Shown: positions 17,124-27,034 of the stretch, piece by piece | Layout of the letters: the number at the start of each line of letters is the position of its first letter | Position numbering within the stretch: the stretch's first letter is position 1 | Origin: Pseudomonadales bacterium | GTDB lineage: Bacteria; Pseudomonadota; Gammaproteobacteria; Pseudomonadales; Azotimanducaceae | Direction of reading: 5' to 3' | DNA length: 64,000 nt | Assembly: GCA_028281885.1 (NCBI GenBank) | Contig: JANQJA010000008.1 | Coordinates: 434,001 to 498,000, forward strand | Position numbers and translations under genes: made by a program | The notes under the pieces: generated by a model | The model's input: only the letters and a program-made list of their open reading frames with translations | What the model was told of the DNA's origin: nothing | Database searches by the model: none

Positions 17124-19840
17124 TGAACAGGAATCAACTGATTTTCTGGACAGGTTTTGGCCTGATCTGTCTTGTGGTCCCGGTAGCCCTCGCGCTCTCG
17201 ACGCTGGTCGATCCGCTATATAGCGGCTGGATCGCGGCAGTCGCCGCCACTGTGATCGGGGCTGTATTCACCTATGCCCAGTATCGTAGGACGATGAACA
17301 AGCAGGCGGAGTTCGACGGTCGCGTAGCGGAAGCCAGGGGGCGGTTCGAAACCCTGCGTGCCGTTGTGAACAAGGGTGTATACGGAATTCTGTCGCTGGA
17401 TGACTCAGGCGTGATCAAGCTCAGTAACGGCACTGTCAACTCGATGCTCGGCTACAGCGATGCGCAGCCTCTCGTCGGTCGCCACTTTACCGAAGCATTT
17501 GACGAAGAGTCGCTCAACGAGGCGGGGATTTTTCTCGATTTCATGAAGTATCCGAGGCTTGAGCATGGCAAACGCTCAGAAGTGACTGCCCGGCGTGCCG
17601 ATGGCTCAACCTTCCCGGCTGAAGTGGACATTCTTGATCTTGAAACCTATCGAGGGCGTCAACTCTATATCTACGTTATCGATATCACGGATCGCAAGGA
17701 AAGGGACGAGCGATTAAAGGGTGCGCTGCGGGAGGCTCAGTCGGCCACCCAGGCAAAGAGTGCATTCATGGCGTCGATGAGTCATGAGGTTCGCACACCC
17801 ATGTCCGCGATCCTTGGTCTGGCGGAACTCTGTCTTCGAACGAACCTGGACGAACGGCAGCGGGATTATGTGCAAAAGCTCAATCACACGGCAGGAATGA
17901 TGCTGGATGTGCTAAACGGTATTCTCGATTATTCCAAAATCGAGGCGGGACATCTTGAGTTTGATGAGACCGCCTACGAATTGGACGTTGTGCTGGAGGA
18001 TGTTGTCACTGTTGGTGCGGTAAAGGCCCGGGACAAGGGGTTGGAGCTACTTGTTGACAGGGACGTCAATTTGCCGCCGCAATTGATTGGCGACCCTGCC
18101 AAACTGCGCCAGGTATTGCTTAATCTCATTGTGAATGCGATCAAGTTTACCGAAGCAGGCGAAGTCGAACTGGGTATTCGACTGGTTGGCCACGATAACC
18201 AGAATTGCGAGCTTGAGTTGTATGTCCGTGATTCCGGTATCGGCATGTCCGTTCAGCAACAGAGTGAATTGTTCAGGCCATTCATGCAGGCGGATGGATC
18301 GATTTCGCGCCGTTATGGCGGCACAGGACTTGGCCTGTATATCAGCAAGGTCTTTATTGAGCGTATGGGCGGCAACATCAGTGTGACCAGTTCCCCCGGA
18401 TCTGGCGCTACATTTGTGTTCAACATCGTTCAGCCCATGCTGGCTCAGCCCGCCGGTAGCCGGTTCCGCGTCAGTGAAGATTTTGTCGGACACCAGGCCC
18501 TGGTTGTCGACGATAACAAACGATCCCAGAGCATTCTGGCCAAGTACCTAGAGGCATTTGGTATGAATGTGATGACCTGCGATACGCGTTCGCTGGGGAG
18601 TGACATCGTTCGACTGCAAGATTTGAAACTAGCGGTGATAGATGTCGACGATGAGGCATCAACTCAGGCACTGCGAACCATCAGACGAGAAAACGCCGAT
18701 GTGACAGTGATTGCGCTCGCCAGCGACCCTTCCGGCGTGCCGGAAGAAATCGTCCGTGACACTGCCAACACCATCGCCAAGCCGACCAATCCTTCACTCT
18801 TTTTTAACGCCATCATCGGTGCGGCGGACGGTGACATGGTCAGTGTTGAAAGCAAAAGGCCGGAAGCCATCTCGCTGGCTGGCAAGCGAATTCTGCTGGT
18901 TGAAGACAACGCCATTAACCAGCAGGTTGCCTTGGGTCTAATGGAGGTGACCGGTGCAATCATTTCCGTCGTGGACAATGGGGAAAAGGCAGTCGCTGCC
19001 GTGCAGGAGAATAGCTACGACTGTGTGCTGATGGATGTTCAGATGCCGGTTATGGATGGGCTCGAAGCGACCCGGAGAATCAGACAACTGGGCTTTACCG
19101 ACCTGCCGATTCTGGCGATGACGGCAAACGCGATGATGGAAGAGCGTGAAGCGACGCGATCTGCGGGCATGGACGCCCATATCGCTAAACCTATCGACAG
19201 CAGTCTGCTGCTGCGGACCCTGAGCCGATTCATGAACAGCGAAGACGATGCGAAGCCTGCGGCTGATGAGGATGTAACCCTGATTGACGCCAGGGAAGCG
19301 CTGGCGAGGCTGGACCATAATGAGCCGCTCTATCAGTCCCTGTTAAAGGCCTTTGCGACAGAGAATACTCAGGACGTTGTGACCATCTGGACTGCGCTTG
19401 AGCAGGGCAGGGCCGATGAAGCCAAGCTCACGGCGCACACCCTGAAGGGGCTTGCCCACATGCTGGGTGCGCGACAGCTTTATGAGGCGGTCAAAAAGGT
19501 TGACCGGGCACTGGCGGAGAAAAAAGAAGTCGCCGCGGAGGAACTTGATCAGGTTCAGGATCTGCTCACCCGAACCATCAACCAGATCAACCGGATGAGC
19601 GAGTCAGACTCGTCTGGAGAACCTGTTGCAGCCAGGAACGAGGGATTGGATGTCCTCAAGCAAAAGATCGAGCAGATGGATCCCGGGGTCGATGAAGCCT
19701 ACTCGGCGATCAGGGGATCGCTGGAAGGATGTCCTCCGAACCTGCTGGAATCGCTATCGCGAGAACTGGATAGTTTCGATTTCGAGGGTGCGTATCAGAC
19801 CGTCACCCGGCTCGAACAGGTGTTGAACGAAACACGCTGA
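17120..19840 (+). CDS. BarA-like tripartite hybrid histidine kinase with HPt domain
   Basis: The 906-residue sensor has two membrane helices near the N-terminus (about 8-27 and 35-52), a PAS domain (78-195), HisKA with His222 in MSHEVRTPMS, and an HATPase domain. A first receiver-like domain with a weak motif (VIDVDDEAS) follows, then a clean second receiver (LMDVQMPVMDG) and an HPt domain with its His in LTAHTLKGLAHMLGA. A helical tail of about 100 residues ends the protein. It can run a complete His-Asp-His relay internally. The next gene has an N-terminal receiver, so the HPt may phosphorylate that phosphatase, as HptB does HsbR in Pseudomonas. Confidence 0.93.
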   Translation: MMNRNQLIFWTGFGLICLVVPVALALSTLVDPLYSGWIAAVAATVIGAVFTYAQYRRTMNKQAEFDGRVAEARGRFETLRAVVNKGVYGILSLDDSGVIKLSNGTVNSMLGYSDAQPLVGRHFTEAFDEESLNEAGIFLDFMKYPRLEHGKRSEVTARRADGSTFPAEVDILDLETYRGRQLYIYVIDITDRKERDERLKGALREAQSATQAKSAFMASMSHEVRTPMSAILGLAELCLRTNLDERQRDYVQKLNHTAGMMLDVLNGILDYSKIEAGHLEFDETAYELDVVLEDVVTVGAVKARDKGLELLVDRDVNLPPQLIGDPAKLRQVLLNLIVNAIKFTEAGEVELGIRLVGHDNQNCELELYVRDSGIGMSVQQQSELFRPFMQADGSISRRYGGTGLGLYISKVFIERMGGNISVTSSPGSGATFVFNIVQPMLAQPAGSRFRVSEDFVGHQALVVDDNKRSQSILAKYLEAFGMNVMTCDTRSLGSDIVRLQDLKLAVIDVDDEASTQALRTIRRENADVTVIALASDPSGVPEEIVRDTANTIAKPTNPSLFFNAIIGAADGDMVSVESKRPEAISLAGKRILLVEDNAINQQVALGLMEVTGAIISVVDNGEKAVAAVQENSYDCVLMDVQMPVMDGLEATRRIRQLGFTDLPILAMTANAMMEEREATRSAGMDAHIAKPIDSSLLLRTLSRFMNSEDDAKPAADEDVTLIDAREALARLDHNEPLYQSLLKAFATENTQDVVTIWTALEQGRADEAKLTAHTLKGLAHMLGARQLYEAVKKVDRALAEKKEVAAEELDQVQDLLTRTINQINRMSESDSSGEPVAARNEGLDVLKQKIEQMDPGVDEAYSAIRGSLEGCPPNLLESLSRELDSFDFEGAYQTVTRLEQVLNETR

Positions 19841-19856
19841 GGTGAGCGAAAACCGG

Positions 19857-21443
19857 ATGAACGCCAACAAGCCTCGCGTCCTGGTCGTTGACGACAATCG
19901 ACTCAATATCAAGGTCCTGGCCAACGCGCTGCAGAATGACTATCAGGTCATGGCGGCGACAAAATTTGAGCAGACCCTGGCTGCGGTCGAAGGCAGACAT
20001 CCGCCGGAGTTGATCCTGCTTGATGTCATGATGCCGGACATGGACGGGTACGAGGTCTGTGCGCGTCTCAAGGCACACCCGTTGGCCAGGGATATTCCGA
20101 TCATTTTTGTGACCGCCAAGGATGGCGAGATGGATGAGGCGAAAGGTTTTGAGGCAGGCGCGGTCGACTTTCTGACCAAGCCCATTTCATCTGTCGTGGT
20201 TCGGAGCAGGGTTGCTACCCAGCTTAAACTCCGGCAACAGTATGAGGCGCTTGAGCGGGCGTCCGACACGATCAGGCGCCAGAATCTTAGAATGGAGGAA
20301 GAACTGGCAACCGGCCAGCGTCTGCAAGGTTCATTCCTCCCGGATCTTCCTCAGGATGCTCGTTTCCGGCTGTCGGCCGCGATCGAGTCGGCGCTTGAAT
20401 TGAGCGGTGATTTCTATGATGCGTTCTGGATCGACGATCAAAAACTCTGCCTCGTTGTTGGCGACGTGTCAGGAAAAGGTGTCGCTGCAGCTATCTATAT
20501 GGGTATGACAAGGGCGCTGATTCGCTCCAAGGCATCCAGATTGCAGAATGTCTCGATGATTGTGACAGAGACAAATGCGCAACTTGCCACGGCCAATGAA
20601 CACTGCATGTTCGTCACCTTGTTTGTTGGCATCGTTGATTTCAGCAGGAATACCCTGACTTATTCAAATGCGGGTCATCTTCCGCCGATTCTGCTCCGCT
20701 CCGGAGATGCCATTGAACTGGATGATATGCATGGACCAGCGCTGGGTGTGGTCGGCTTTGACTACACCGCGTCGGTGGTTGATCTGCAGCCATCCGACAC
20801 GCTCATGATTTATACAGACGGCATCACTGAAGCACGATCTGACTCAGCCGAGTTCTATGGCAGGGAACGGCTGAAGCAACTGGTAATGAGCTGTGCTGAG
20901 GATCCGGCGGAGATGGTTCGCACGGTATTGAACGATGTGCAAACATTTGCCGGTGCGAAGCGGGGCGCTGACGATATTACAGTGATGAGCCTGCACTGCA
21001 CGGGTGCAGTGACACCCTGCCATCAGTTCTCGTTGACCAGGGACCAGGCTCAAAACGGGGCTTTCGCGGTGGCACTTGGTCGATTCCTGGAAGGCACGCA
21101 ACTGGACGATGTCGATCGACGACTGGCCCAAATTCTGTTCGATGAGTTGATCAACAACGTGTTGATGCACGGTGATCATGGCGATGCCGAGCTTGAAATC
21201 TCGGGTGGCATCGAGGTCGAGGATGACCAGCTTGTCGTGTGGGTTTCAGATAATGGCCGCCCGTTCGATCCAACTGCGGTAGCGCAGCCAGATACCGATG
21301 CATTGCTGGCAGACCGGGAGGTGGGCGGCCTTGGTATTCATCTCTGTCGGCAGTTGGTTGATCGCATGGTCTACCGATGGGAGTCTGGTCGAAATGTAAT
21401 CAGCCTGATCAAACGCAAGGAGATGGCAGAGTGTTCTGATTGA
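19857..21443 (+). CDS. Receiver-PP2C phosphatase-ATPase protein (HsbR-like partner-switching regulator)
   Basis: About 528 residues hold three domains. The N-terminal receiver has LLDVMMPDMDG. The SpoIIE/RsbU-type PP2C domain has LSGDFYDAF, GDVSGKGVAAA and GADDITVM. The C-terminal RsbW-like ATPase has FDELINNVLMHG, VSDNGRPFDP and GLGIHLCRQLVD. One protein can thus dephosphorylate and phosphorylate the STAS antagonist, switched by its receiver. ATG 19857 is preferred over GTG 19842 because GAGGTGA lies before it, but both are possible. It follows the hybrid kinase directly. The order STAS-kinase/HPt-phosphatase/kinase parallels HsbA-HptB-HsbR. Confidence 0.93.
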   Translation: MNANKPRVLVVDDNRLNIKVLANALQNDYQVMAATKFEQTLAAVEGRHPPELILLDVMMPDMDGYEVCARLKAHPLARDIPIIFVTAKDGEMDEAKGFEAGAVDFLTKPISSVVVRSRVATQLKLRQQYEALERASDTIRRQNLRMEEELATGQRLQGSFLPDLPQDARFRLSAAIESALELSGDFYDAFWIDDQKLCLVVGDVSGKGVAAAIYMGMTRALIRSKASRLQNVSMIVTETNAQLATANEHCMFVTLFVGIVDFSRNTLTYSNAGHLPPILLRSGDAIELDDMHGPALGVVGFDYTASVVDLQPSDTLMIYTDGITEARSDSAEFYGRERLKQLVMSCAEDPAEMVRTVLNDVQTFAGAKRGADDITVMSLHCTGAVTPCHQFSLTRDQAQNGAFAVALGRFLEGTQLDDVDRRLAQILFDELINNVLMHGDHGDAELEISGGIEVEDDQLVVWVSDNGRPFDPTAVAQPDTDALLADREVGGLGIHLCRQLVDRMVYRWESGRNVISLIKRKEMAECSD

Positions 21444-21472
21444 ATACTTATTGAGCAGCGGGGCGTTGATAG

Positions 21473-21497
21473 TTACGAAAATTTACATTTGTTAACA
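21473..21497. promoter_or_regulatory. 10-bp-spaced TTAC triple repeat (site C)
   Basis: TTACG (21473), TTACA (21483) and TAACA (21493) recur at exact 10-bp steps, ending 63 bp before the start at 21560. The right half (TTACATTTGTTAAC) is nearly the same as the site at 28267. It lies in the 116-bp gap between the two halves of the plus-strand signalling genes and suggests an independent promoter for the genes from 21560 on. Confidence 0.5.
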
Positions 21498-21559
21498 GCC
21501 CGGAGTCCGAGTTATTGCCTACAAACCTCTAGGCTATATCGGCCGTCAATCTCTCGGAT

Positions 21560-22180
21560 ATGTCTATGAAGCAGGAATTGCTGCCCCAGCTTCGGTCGAA
21601 GATGAGTCACGATCTCAGATCCAAGATCAATGTGATTCAGGGATACAGTGAATTTATCAGGGAGGCCCTGACCGACGCAGGGCAGGTGGCTGCCATCGAA
21701 GACGTTGCGGTCATTGAGCGCGCCTGTGATGAACTCCTGCTTGTTGACGAAGAGATTCGTGATCTGGTTACCCAGGAAAGCCGGACGGCGCCTTTGTCAA
21801 TTGACACACTGGTCGAGGAAATCCGTACCCGTCACGCGGACTTCAGCGTCGATCTTAGTACTGACGTCGAGTTTCCGAACTTCGTCAAGTGCGCACTCTG
21901 TTCGATTCTCCGAAAAGCCGCGCTGGTCTATGCCACCCGTTGTCAGGTTGCAATAACCGTATCGTCAGGTGAGTCTGCGCTGACGATCGAACTCGATGTG
22001 GGCGATGCTGCCGCTTTGCCGGTGACCAGCTTCTTTGATCGTTTTGTTTCCAAGGCCGATATGACGGCAAGACTGGATTTTGATGCGTTCTACATTCAGT
22101 CGCTGGCCCATGCTGACGATGCGTCGTTGCTGATCAGTCGTGATGAGGTCGGCGGGTCATCGCTGGACCTGAGATGGTAG
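21560..22180 (+). CDS. Degenerate DHp/ATPase protein, candidate ChpT/Spo0B-like histidine phosphotransferase
   Basis: The 206-residue protein is the size of ChpT or Spo0B. It begins with a HisKA-like helix carrying His17 (MSHDLRSKINVIQGYSEF), but the usual Thr-Pro after the Arg is Ser-Lys. The remainder looks like a collapsed HATPase domain: the N box is ILRKAALVYA with no Asn, and no G1 or G2 glycine motifs are seen. It therefore should not bind ATP, yet may still accept phosphate on His17. It overlaps the next kinase gene by 7 bp. A free-standing phosphotransferase between the island's kinases and receivers is inferred. Confidence 0.7.
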   Translation: MSMKQELLPQLRSKMSHDLRSKINVIQGYSEFIREALTDAGQVAAIEDVAVIERACDELLLVDEEIRDLVTQESRTAPLSIDTLVEEIRTRHADFSVDLSTDVEFPNFVKCALCSILRKAALVYATRCQVAITVSSGESALTIELDVGDAAALPVTSFFDRFVSKADMTARLDFDAFYIQSLAHADDASLLISRDEVGGSSLDLRW

Positions 22181-24264
22181 TTGTAGCTGCCGATAAGTTG
22201 ATCAGCCGCGAAGGGTTCGGGGCCATCGCGGCGCTCCGGCTACCCGTTTCCCTGGGTTTTGCCTTCGCCTGCTTTGTGTTTGCCTTGCTGGAGCTTGTTG
22301 CCTGGCATCTGGGCTGGTGGACGCTGGTGCAACTTCCCGGTTTTCAGCAGGGCATGCACTACATTACCGCGCTTTGTTTTCTGCTGCTCTCATCGGGCGT
22401 AGTTGCCTGTCAAGCCGGATTCCACCGAACTGCGACAGGGCTTGCGGTGCTGGTCTGCCTCATTTGCGGCTTAAGGCTTGTCAACGACGCGGTATTTGAC
22501 GCCGTCATCTACCATTTCCTTGCACCCGATGTGGTTGCCGGAATTGACCGGCTGCAGATCGATTTTTCGCAGCTGTCGGCAACGGGGAAGCTTTGTTTCG
22601 CGATACTCTTGATCGCGCTGCAGTACAAACGGATATCGCCGAGTCTGCTGACCGTACTGGCGCTGGCGGCCCTGGTTCCTTTGGTGGTGGGTGTTATCGG
22701 GTATCTGACTGGCGTTGAGTCTTATTACAGTGTCTATCGCGGCAATGCCATGTCGCTGAATACGGCCTTTGCCCACCTGCTCTTGTCAGGCGCGTTTATT
22801 GCCATCCTGCGATCTCGGGTCAGCCTGGTGGATTCCCTGCACCTGGTTGCATTCTTTGCCGGAAGCTGCCTGACATTTTCCCTGTGGCAGGCCGCAGTCG
22901 TTGCCCGGTCGGAGACTGCCTATCAGATTGCCACCGTGCAGTCTGAGCAGTTCGTGGTCGAGCTGAAGGAGGAGCTGCGGCAGCTCGCGCGAACCATGTC
23001 CAAGCTGTCGCCAGCGACCATGGCGCCGGAAACCTGGACGCGGACACGTACCAAGATTCTTGATACCTATCGCGCTCTGGTGGAACTGCAGATATCGACC
23101 TCCATTATTGCAGATCAACCCCAGTGGCTGGGGGGATACCGGGTCGATGACCGGCGGGTCATTGTAGCACCGACACTGGATGAGACGACGGTTCTGGCGG
23201 CGGTCGACATCTCCCGACTGATCATGTCGGTGATGCGGCCGCGATTGTTGGAACTCAACGTGGTATTGACCGATGAATCAGGACGAGAACTGTTTCGACA
23301 CGGCGATACCAGCGACGGCGAATGGCAGACCACGCAGGTTGCGATCTTTGATGAGCCCTGGAAGCTGCAATCGACGCTGACGGATGCCCAGCGCGAGTTG
23401 TTGGCAGATTTTTCCCAGCCACGGGTCGCCGCGGTATCGGGTTCCCTGGCAACGATACTGTTCACGGCTTTGGTAATGGCATTACGATATCAGTTGAAGC
23501 GGTCACGGAAGATGGAGTCGCTGCTGACTGATCGCCAGCACGAACTTGAGCTCTACACGGCGCGCCTGGAACGCTCGAACGAGGAACTCGACCAGTTTGC
23601 ATACGTCGCTTCCCACGATCTGAAATCGCCGCTTCGGGCGGTAGAGAATCTGTCCACCTGGTTGTATGAAGATTACGGCGAGCTGTTGCCGGAGGCGGCA
23701 CGTGACGATCTGAAGTTGCTGCGGCGGCGCGTCAAGAAAATGGAAGGATTGCTCGACTCGCTGCTGACCTATTCTCGTGTCGGCCGCAGCAAGGATGATG
23801 TGATTGAGTTGAATCTCAATGAGGTGGTTGCGGATCTGATCGCGATTCAGGATGTGCCTGAGGGGGTGTCAGTCAGCATCGCTTCGGAACTCCCCACGAT
23901 CAGGGCTGCCCCAGGTGCAATCAACCTGATATTCGGCAACCTCATCGGCAATGCGATTAAGCATGGCTGTATCCATGGAGGTAATGTGGAAATTCGCGGT
24001 CGCGAAGATGCCGGATTCTGGGAATTTGAGGTAGCGGACAGTGGACCGGGCATCCCGGAGGACACGCGGGACAGGGCTTTCCAGATGTTTCAGAAACTTG
24101 GCGGCGCGGCTGAGGGAATGGGCCTCGGTCTCGCACTGGTTAAGAAGACGGCTGAATATCTGGGCGGCAATGTCAGGATCGATATGTCTGCGCTTGGCGG
24201 CGCGGCCATGGTCGTTCAACTACCGAAAGAAAGCGATTCAACCAGCGTCCAGATGAGACCGTAG
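22174..24264 (+). CDS. Membrane sensor histidine kinase with extracytoplasmic domain
   Basis: The 696-residue kinase has about six to seven membrane helices in residues 20-245, a likely periplasmic sensor (about 245-425) and a further helix near 430. A cytoplasmic core of the phytochrome/Bph type follows: His481 in YVASHDLKSPLRAVENL, N box GNLIGNAIKHG, G1 DSGPGIP, G2 GMGLGLALVKK. It lacks its own receiver. The next gene, 2 bp downstream, encodes an Rcp-like receiver, a pairing common for this kinase subclass. It overlaps the degenerate DHp gene by 7 bp. The signal is unknown. Confidence 0.9.
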   Translation: MVVVAADKLISREGFGAIAALRLPVSLGFAFACFVFALLELVAWHLGWWTLVQLPGFQQGMHYITALCFLLLSSGVVACQAGFHRTATGLAVLVCLICGLRLVNDAVFDAVIYHFLAPDVVAGIDRLQIDFSQLSATGKLCFAILLIALQYKRISPSLLTVLALAALVPLVVGVIGYLTGVESYYSVYRGNAMSLNTAFAHLLLSGAFIAILRSRVSLVDSLHLVAFFAGSCLTFSLWQAAVVARSETAYQIATVQSEQFVVELKEELRQLARTMSKLSPATMAPETWTRTRTKILDTYRALVELQISTSIIADQPQWLGGYRVDDRRVIVAPTLDETTVLAAVDISRLIMSVMRPRLLELNVVLTDESGRELFRHGDTSDGEWQTTQVAIFDEPWKLQSTLTDAQRELLADFSQPRVAAVSGSLATILFTALVMALRYQLKRSRKMESLLTDRQHELELYTARLERSNEELDQFAYVASHDLKSPLRAVENLSTWLYEDYGELLPEAARDDLKLLRRRVKKMEGLLDSLLTYSRVGRSKDDVIELNLNEVVADLIAIQDVPEGVSVSIASELPTIRAAPGAINLIFGNLIGNAIKHGCIHGGNVEIRGREDAGFWEFEVADSGPGIPEDTRDRAFQMFQKLGGAAEGMGLGLALVKKTAEYLGGNVRIDMSALGGAAMVVQLPKESDSTSVQMRP

Positions 24265-24266
24265 TT

Positions 24267-24689
24267 ATGGAAGAAGCCATAGTGTTGTTGGTAGAGGATG
24301 ATGATGTCGACGCAAGAGCGGTGGAGCGTGGATTTCGAAAGAGCAATATCGGTAATCGGATTGTCCGGGTCACGAATGGCAGTGAGGCGCTGGCGATATT
24401 GCGGGGTGAGACCGGCGAACCACCGCTCAGGCGACCTAACGTCGTCTTGTTGGATCTCAATATGCCCGGCATGAACGGTTTCGAATTTCTGGACGCAGTC
24501 AGAGCTGATAGTGAACTGAAGTCGACCGTGGTATTTGTGCTGACCACGTCCAGTGACGCACGTGACCTTGCCCGGGCGTATGACAGTTGTGTGGCGGGCT
24601 ATGTGATCAAGGCAAAAGCCGGACAGGATTTTATTAATCTGGCCCAGATGCTCGAGAAGTTTGAGATTGCGGTGAAGCTGCCCGCATGA
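24267..24689 (+). CDS. Rcp1-like single-domain response regulator
   Basis: This 140-residue receiver has acidic cluster VEDDDVD, phospho-acceptor Asp63 (LLDLNMPGMNG) and switch residues TTSSDA. The conserved Lys lies in VIKAKAGQD where most receivers have KP; this extended C-terminal segment is typical of the Rcp1/phytochrome-partner subclass. It is 2 bp after the membrane kinase and 12 bp before the REC-HK-REC gene, so it is the probable partner of the kinase at 22174. Confidence 0.9.
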   Translation: MEEAIVLLVEDDDVDARAVERGFRKSNIGNRIVRVTNGSEALAILRGETGEPPLRRPNVVLLDLNMPGMNGFEFLDAVRADSELKSTVVFVLTTSSDARDLARAYDSCVAGYVIKAKAGQDFINLAQMLEKFEIAVKLPA

Positions 24690-24701
24690 GGTGATGACAG
24701 C

Positions 24702-26285
24702 ATGAGAATACTGCTGGTCGAAGATGACGAAATAGACGCACGTCAGGTGATACGCATCACCACGCCGGGTCATTCGGTAGTGTGGGCGAATAGCCTTTCC
24801 TGCGCGATGAACAAGGCGCGGGGTGACACCTTCGATGTCGTCCTACTCGACCTTGCCCTGCATGACAGTTTTGGCCTGGCGACGCTCGACGCAATGGACA
24901 GGGCCTGTCCAACGGTGCCGGTGGTGGTGTTGACGGGTAATGATGAGTCTGATGCGGATGCTGCCTTGCGTGCGGGTGCTCAGGATTACCTTAGCAAGAG
25001 CAATCTTGACGGTTCAGATCTGGATCGTGCACTTCGTTACGCTGTGGATAGAAAAAAAATAGAAAACCAGCTCAAGTCAACCAACGATCAACTTGAGCGA
25101 ACGCTGGAACAGTTACGTGGTACCCAGTCTGAGGTCATCCAAAAAGAACGGCTCTCCGCGCTTGGGCAGATGGCAAGCGGTATCGCTCACGACTTCAATA
25201 ACTTCCTGTCGCCGATCCTTGGCCACGTCGACTTTCTGTTGTCGTTTCCGGAAACGCTTGCCAACGAAGACGAACTGCTCGATGTGCTGGAGTCGATCAA
25301 GGTATCTGCCGTGGATGCCGGACTGGTCGTTGGCAGACTGAAAGCTTTCTATAGCCCCGGCGAGAAGGAAATTGAACAGTCAGTGGTTGACCTGGGGCAT
25401 GTGGTCGAAAGCGCGGTGAAGCTGACCCAGGCGAAATGGCGAAACGACGCGCAGCGGCATGGTAAGACGATCGATATTGATGTTGACTGCGCGCCGGATG
25501 TACTGATCTGGGCGAATCAGATCGAAATCAAGGAGATCTTGGCTAACCTTATCATCAACGCGGTGGATGCGATCGAACAAGAAGGCATGATCAGGATACT
25601 CCTCTGCAAGGATGAAGGGACAGCGACGCTCGCGGTGCAGGATAACGGCGTTGGTATGGCCGATGAGGTCATGGAGAACTGCTTTAACCCGTTCTTTACT
25701 ACCAAAGGGGAGGTGGGGACAGGACTGGGCCTTGCCATGGTTAAGGGCAATGTGGAACGTAACAGCGGCACGATTGATGTCAACAGTGAGCCGGGGGAGG
25801 GCACGACCTTTCGGTTGACGTTTCCGCTGACCGACCAGGTGAAGGTGAGTGGACCGGTGGACAGTATCCCCGAGGCCTGGCTCGGCGAGGTGCAATGCTC
25901 GGTGCTGGTGGTCGATGATGAACCGGCCATTCGAGGTATCCTGAAGCGGACGCTCAAAAAGCTGGGACACAAGGTTACCGAGGCAATTGATGGTGAATCC
26001 GCGTTGCAGGCATTGGGTGATACTAAGTACGATCTCGTGGTTACTGACTGCGTCATGCCAAGGATGAATGGCATCGCTTTGTCGAGAGAAATCACCAAAC
26101 GTCTTCCGGGAGTGCCGGTGATCATGCTGACGGGCTACGGCGAGCCGATGGCGGACGGGGAACGTCTGCCTGTGAATGTGACAGCGGTACTTACGAAGCC
26201 ATTTCAGATCGACGAACTACGAGTAGCCATCGAAGATGCCATTCGGGGGTTAATGCCAGAAGAAATAAGCGGTAGAGCGAACTAG
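24702..26285 (+). CDS. REC-histidine kinase-REC protein
   Basis: The soluble 527-residue protein has an N-terminal receiver (LLDLALHDSFG), a coiled linker (about 112-145), HisKA of the NtrB-like class with His163 in IAHDFNNFLSPI, an HATPase domain (NLIINAVDAIEQEG, DNGVGMA, GTGLGLAMVKG), and a C-terminal receiver (VTDCVMPRMNG). There is no transmembrane region, so input probably comes by phosphorylation of the first receiver by another kinase. It sits 44 bp before the OmpR-type regulator in the same direction and may feed it. Confidence 0.92.
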   Translation: MRILLVEDDEIDARQVIRITTPGHSVVWANSLSCAMNKARGDTFDVVLLDLALHDSFGLATLDAMDRACPTVPVVVLTGNDESDADAALRAGAQDYLSKSNLDGSDLDRALRYAVDRKKIENQLKSTNDQLERTLEQLRGTQSEVIQKERLSALGQMASGIAHDFNNFLSPILGHVDFLLSFPETLANEDELLDVLESIKVSAVDAGLVVGRLKAFYSPGEKEIEQSVVDLGHVVESAVKLTQAKWRNDAQRHGKTIDIDVDCAPDVLIWANQIEIKEILANLIINAVDAIEQEGMIRILLCKDEGTATLAVQDNGVGMADEVMENCFNPFFTTKGEVGTGLGLAMVKGNVERNSGTIDVNSEPGEGTTFRLTFPLTDQVKVSGPVDSIPEAWLGEVQCSVLVVDDEPAIRGILKRTLKKLGHKVTEAIDGESALQALGDTKYDLVVTDCVMPRMNGIALSREITKRLPGVPVIMLTGYGEPMADGERLPVNVTAVLTKPFQIDELRVAIEDAIRGLMPEEISGRAN

Positions 26286-26329
26286 TACCCCCTGCTACAC
26301 TGTCGCCAATTGCCCAGGCAGGAGGCAGG

Positions 26330-27034
26330 GTGTCGCAACAGATCGCACAGATTTTGGTTGTTGATGATGACGTCAGTTATTGTCGGATGATCGAGCAGTA
26401 TCTAAGTCGCGAAGGTTTCAAGCCGGTTATCGCACACGAAGCGGAACAGATGCACGCGCATCTTGATCAGTCTGAACTGGTTCTGCTTGACCTTCATCTG
26501 CCGGGGACGCATGGCCTGGATCTTGCCCGGCAAATTCGAGAGAAGTCGCCATCAATTGGCATCATTGTGGTGACTGCCAGTAACGACGAGATTGATCGTA
26601 TCGTCGGGCTGGAAGTCGGCGCAGATGACTTCGTCTGCAAGCCGTTCAATGAACGGGAGTTGCTTGCAAGAATTCGCAGTGTGCTCCGTCGGGTCAACAT
26701 GACTTCCACTGAGGGATTCTCCGGCCTCGTATTCGGCGACTTCAGGCTGGACCTGGAAACCCATAGCCTGATGGCCGGTGACGAGGAAATCTATCTGACC
26801 GGTCATGAGTATAACCTGCTGGTCATGCTGGCAGAGCGACCGAACCGGGTATTCTCCCGGGAAGAAATTTCACAGCGAGTGTCAAATCGCGAGTGGTTTC
26901 CTGACGATCGCAGCGTCGATGTGCTGGTGAGCAAACTGCGCAAAAAACTGGAGGACGGCAGTGAGGGCGGTCGCCTGATCAAATCGCTGCGCGGCGTCGG
27001 TTATCAGTTCTCCGCCAAGGTCGATAAAACCTAG
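26330..27034 (+). CDS. OmpR/PhoB-family response regulator
   Basis: The 234-residue protein has a receiver with Asp54 (LLDLHLPGTHG), switch Thr (VVTASND) and Lys (VCKPFN). A winged-helix Trans_Reg_C domain follows (about 135-230: LTGHEYNLLVML, DDRSVDVLVSKLRKKLE, SLRGVGYQF). It starts at GTG after CAGGAGGCAGG. It is the only DNA-binding regulator in the signalling island and therefore the best candidate to bind the five TTACA/TGTAA 10-bp direct repeats in the island's promoters. The kinase upstream (24702) is a plausible phosphodonor. Confidence 0.94.
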   Translation: MSQQIAQILVVDDDVSYCRMIEQYLSREGFKPVIAHEAEQMHAHLDQSELVLLDLHLPGTHGLDLARQIREKSPSIGIIVVTASNDEIDRIVGLEVGADDFVCKPFNERELLARIRSVLRRVNMTSTEGFSGLVFGDFRLDLETHSLMAGDEEIYLTGHEYNLLVMLAERPNRVFSREEISQRVSNREWFPDDRSVDVLVSKLRKKLEDGSEGGRLIKSLRGVGYQFSAKVDKT

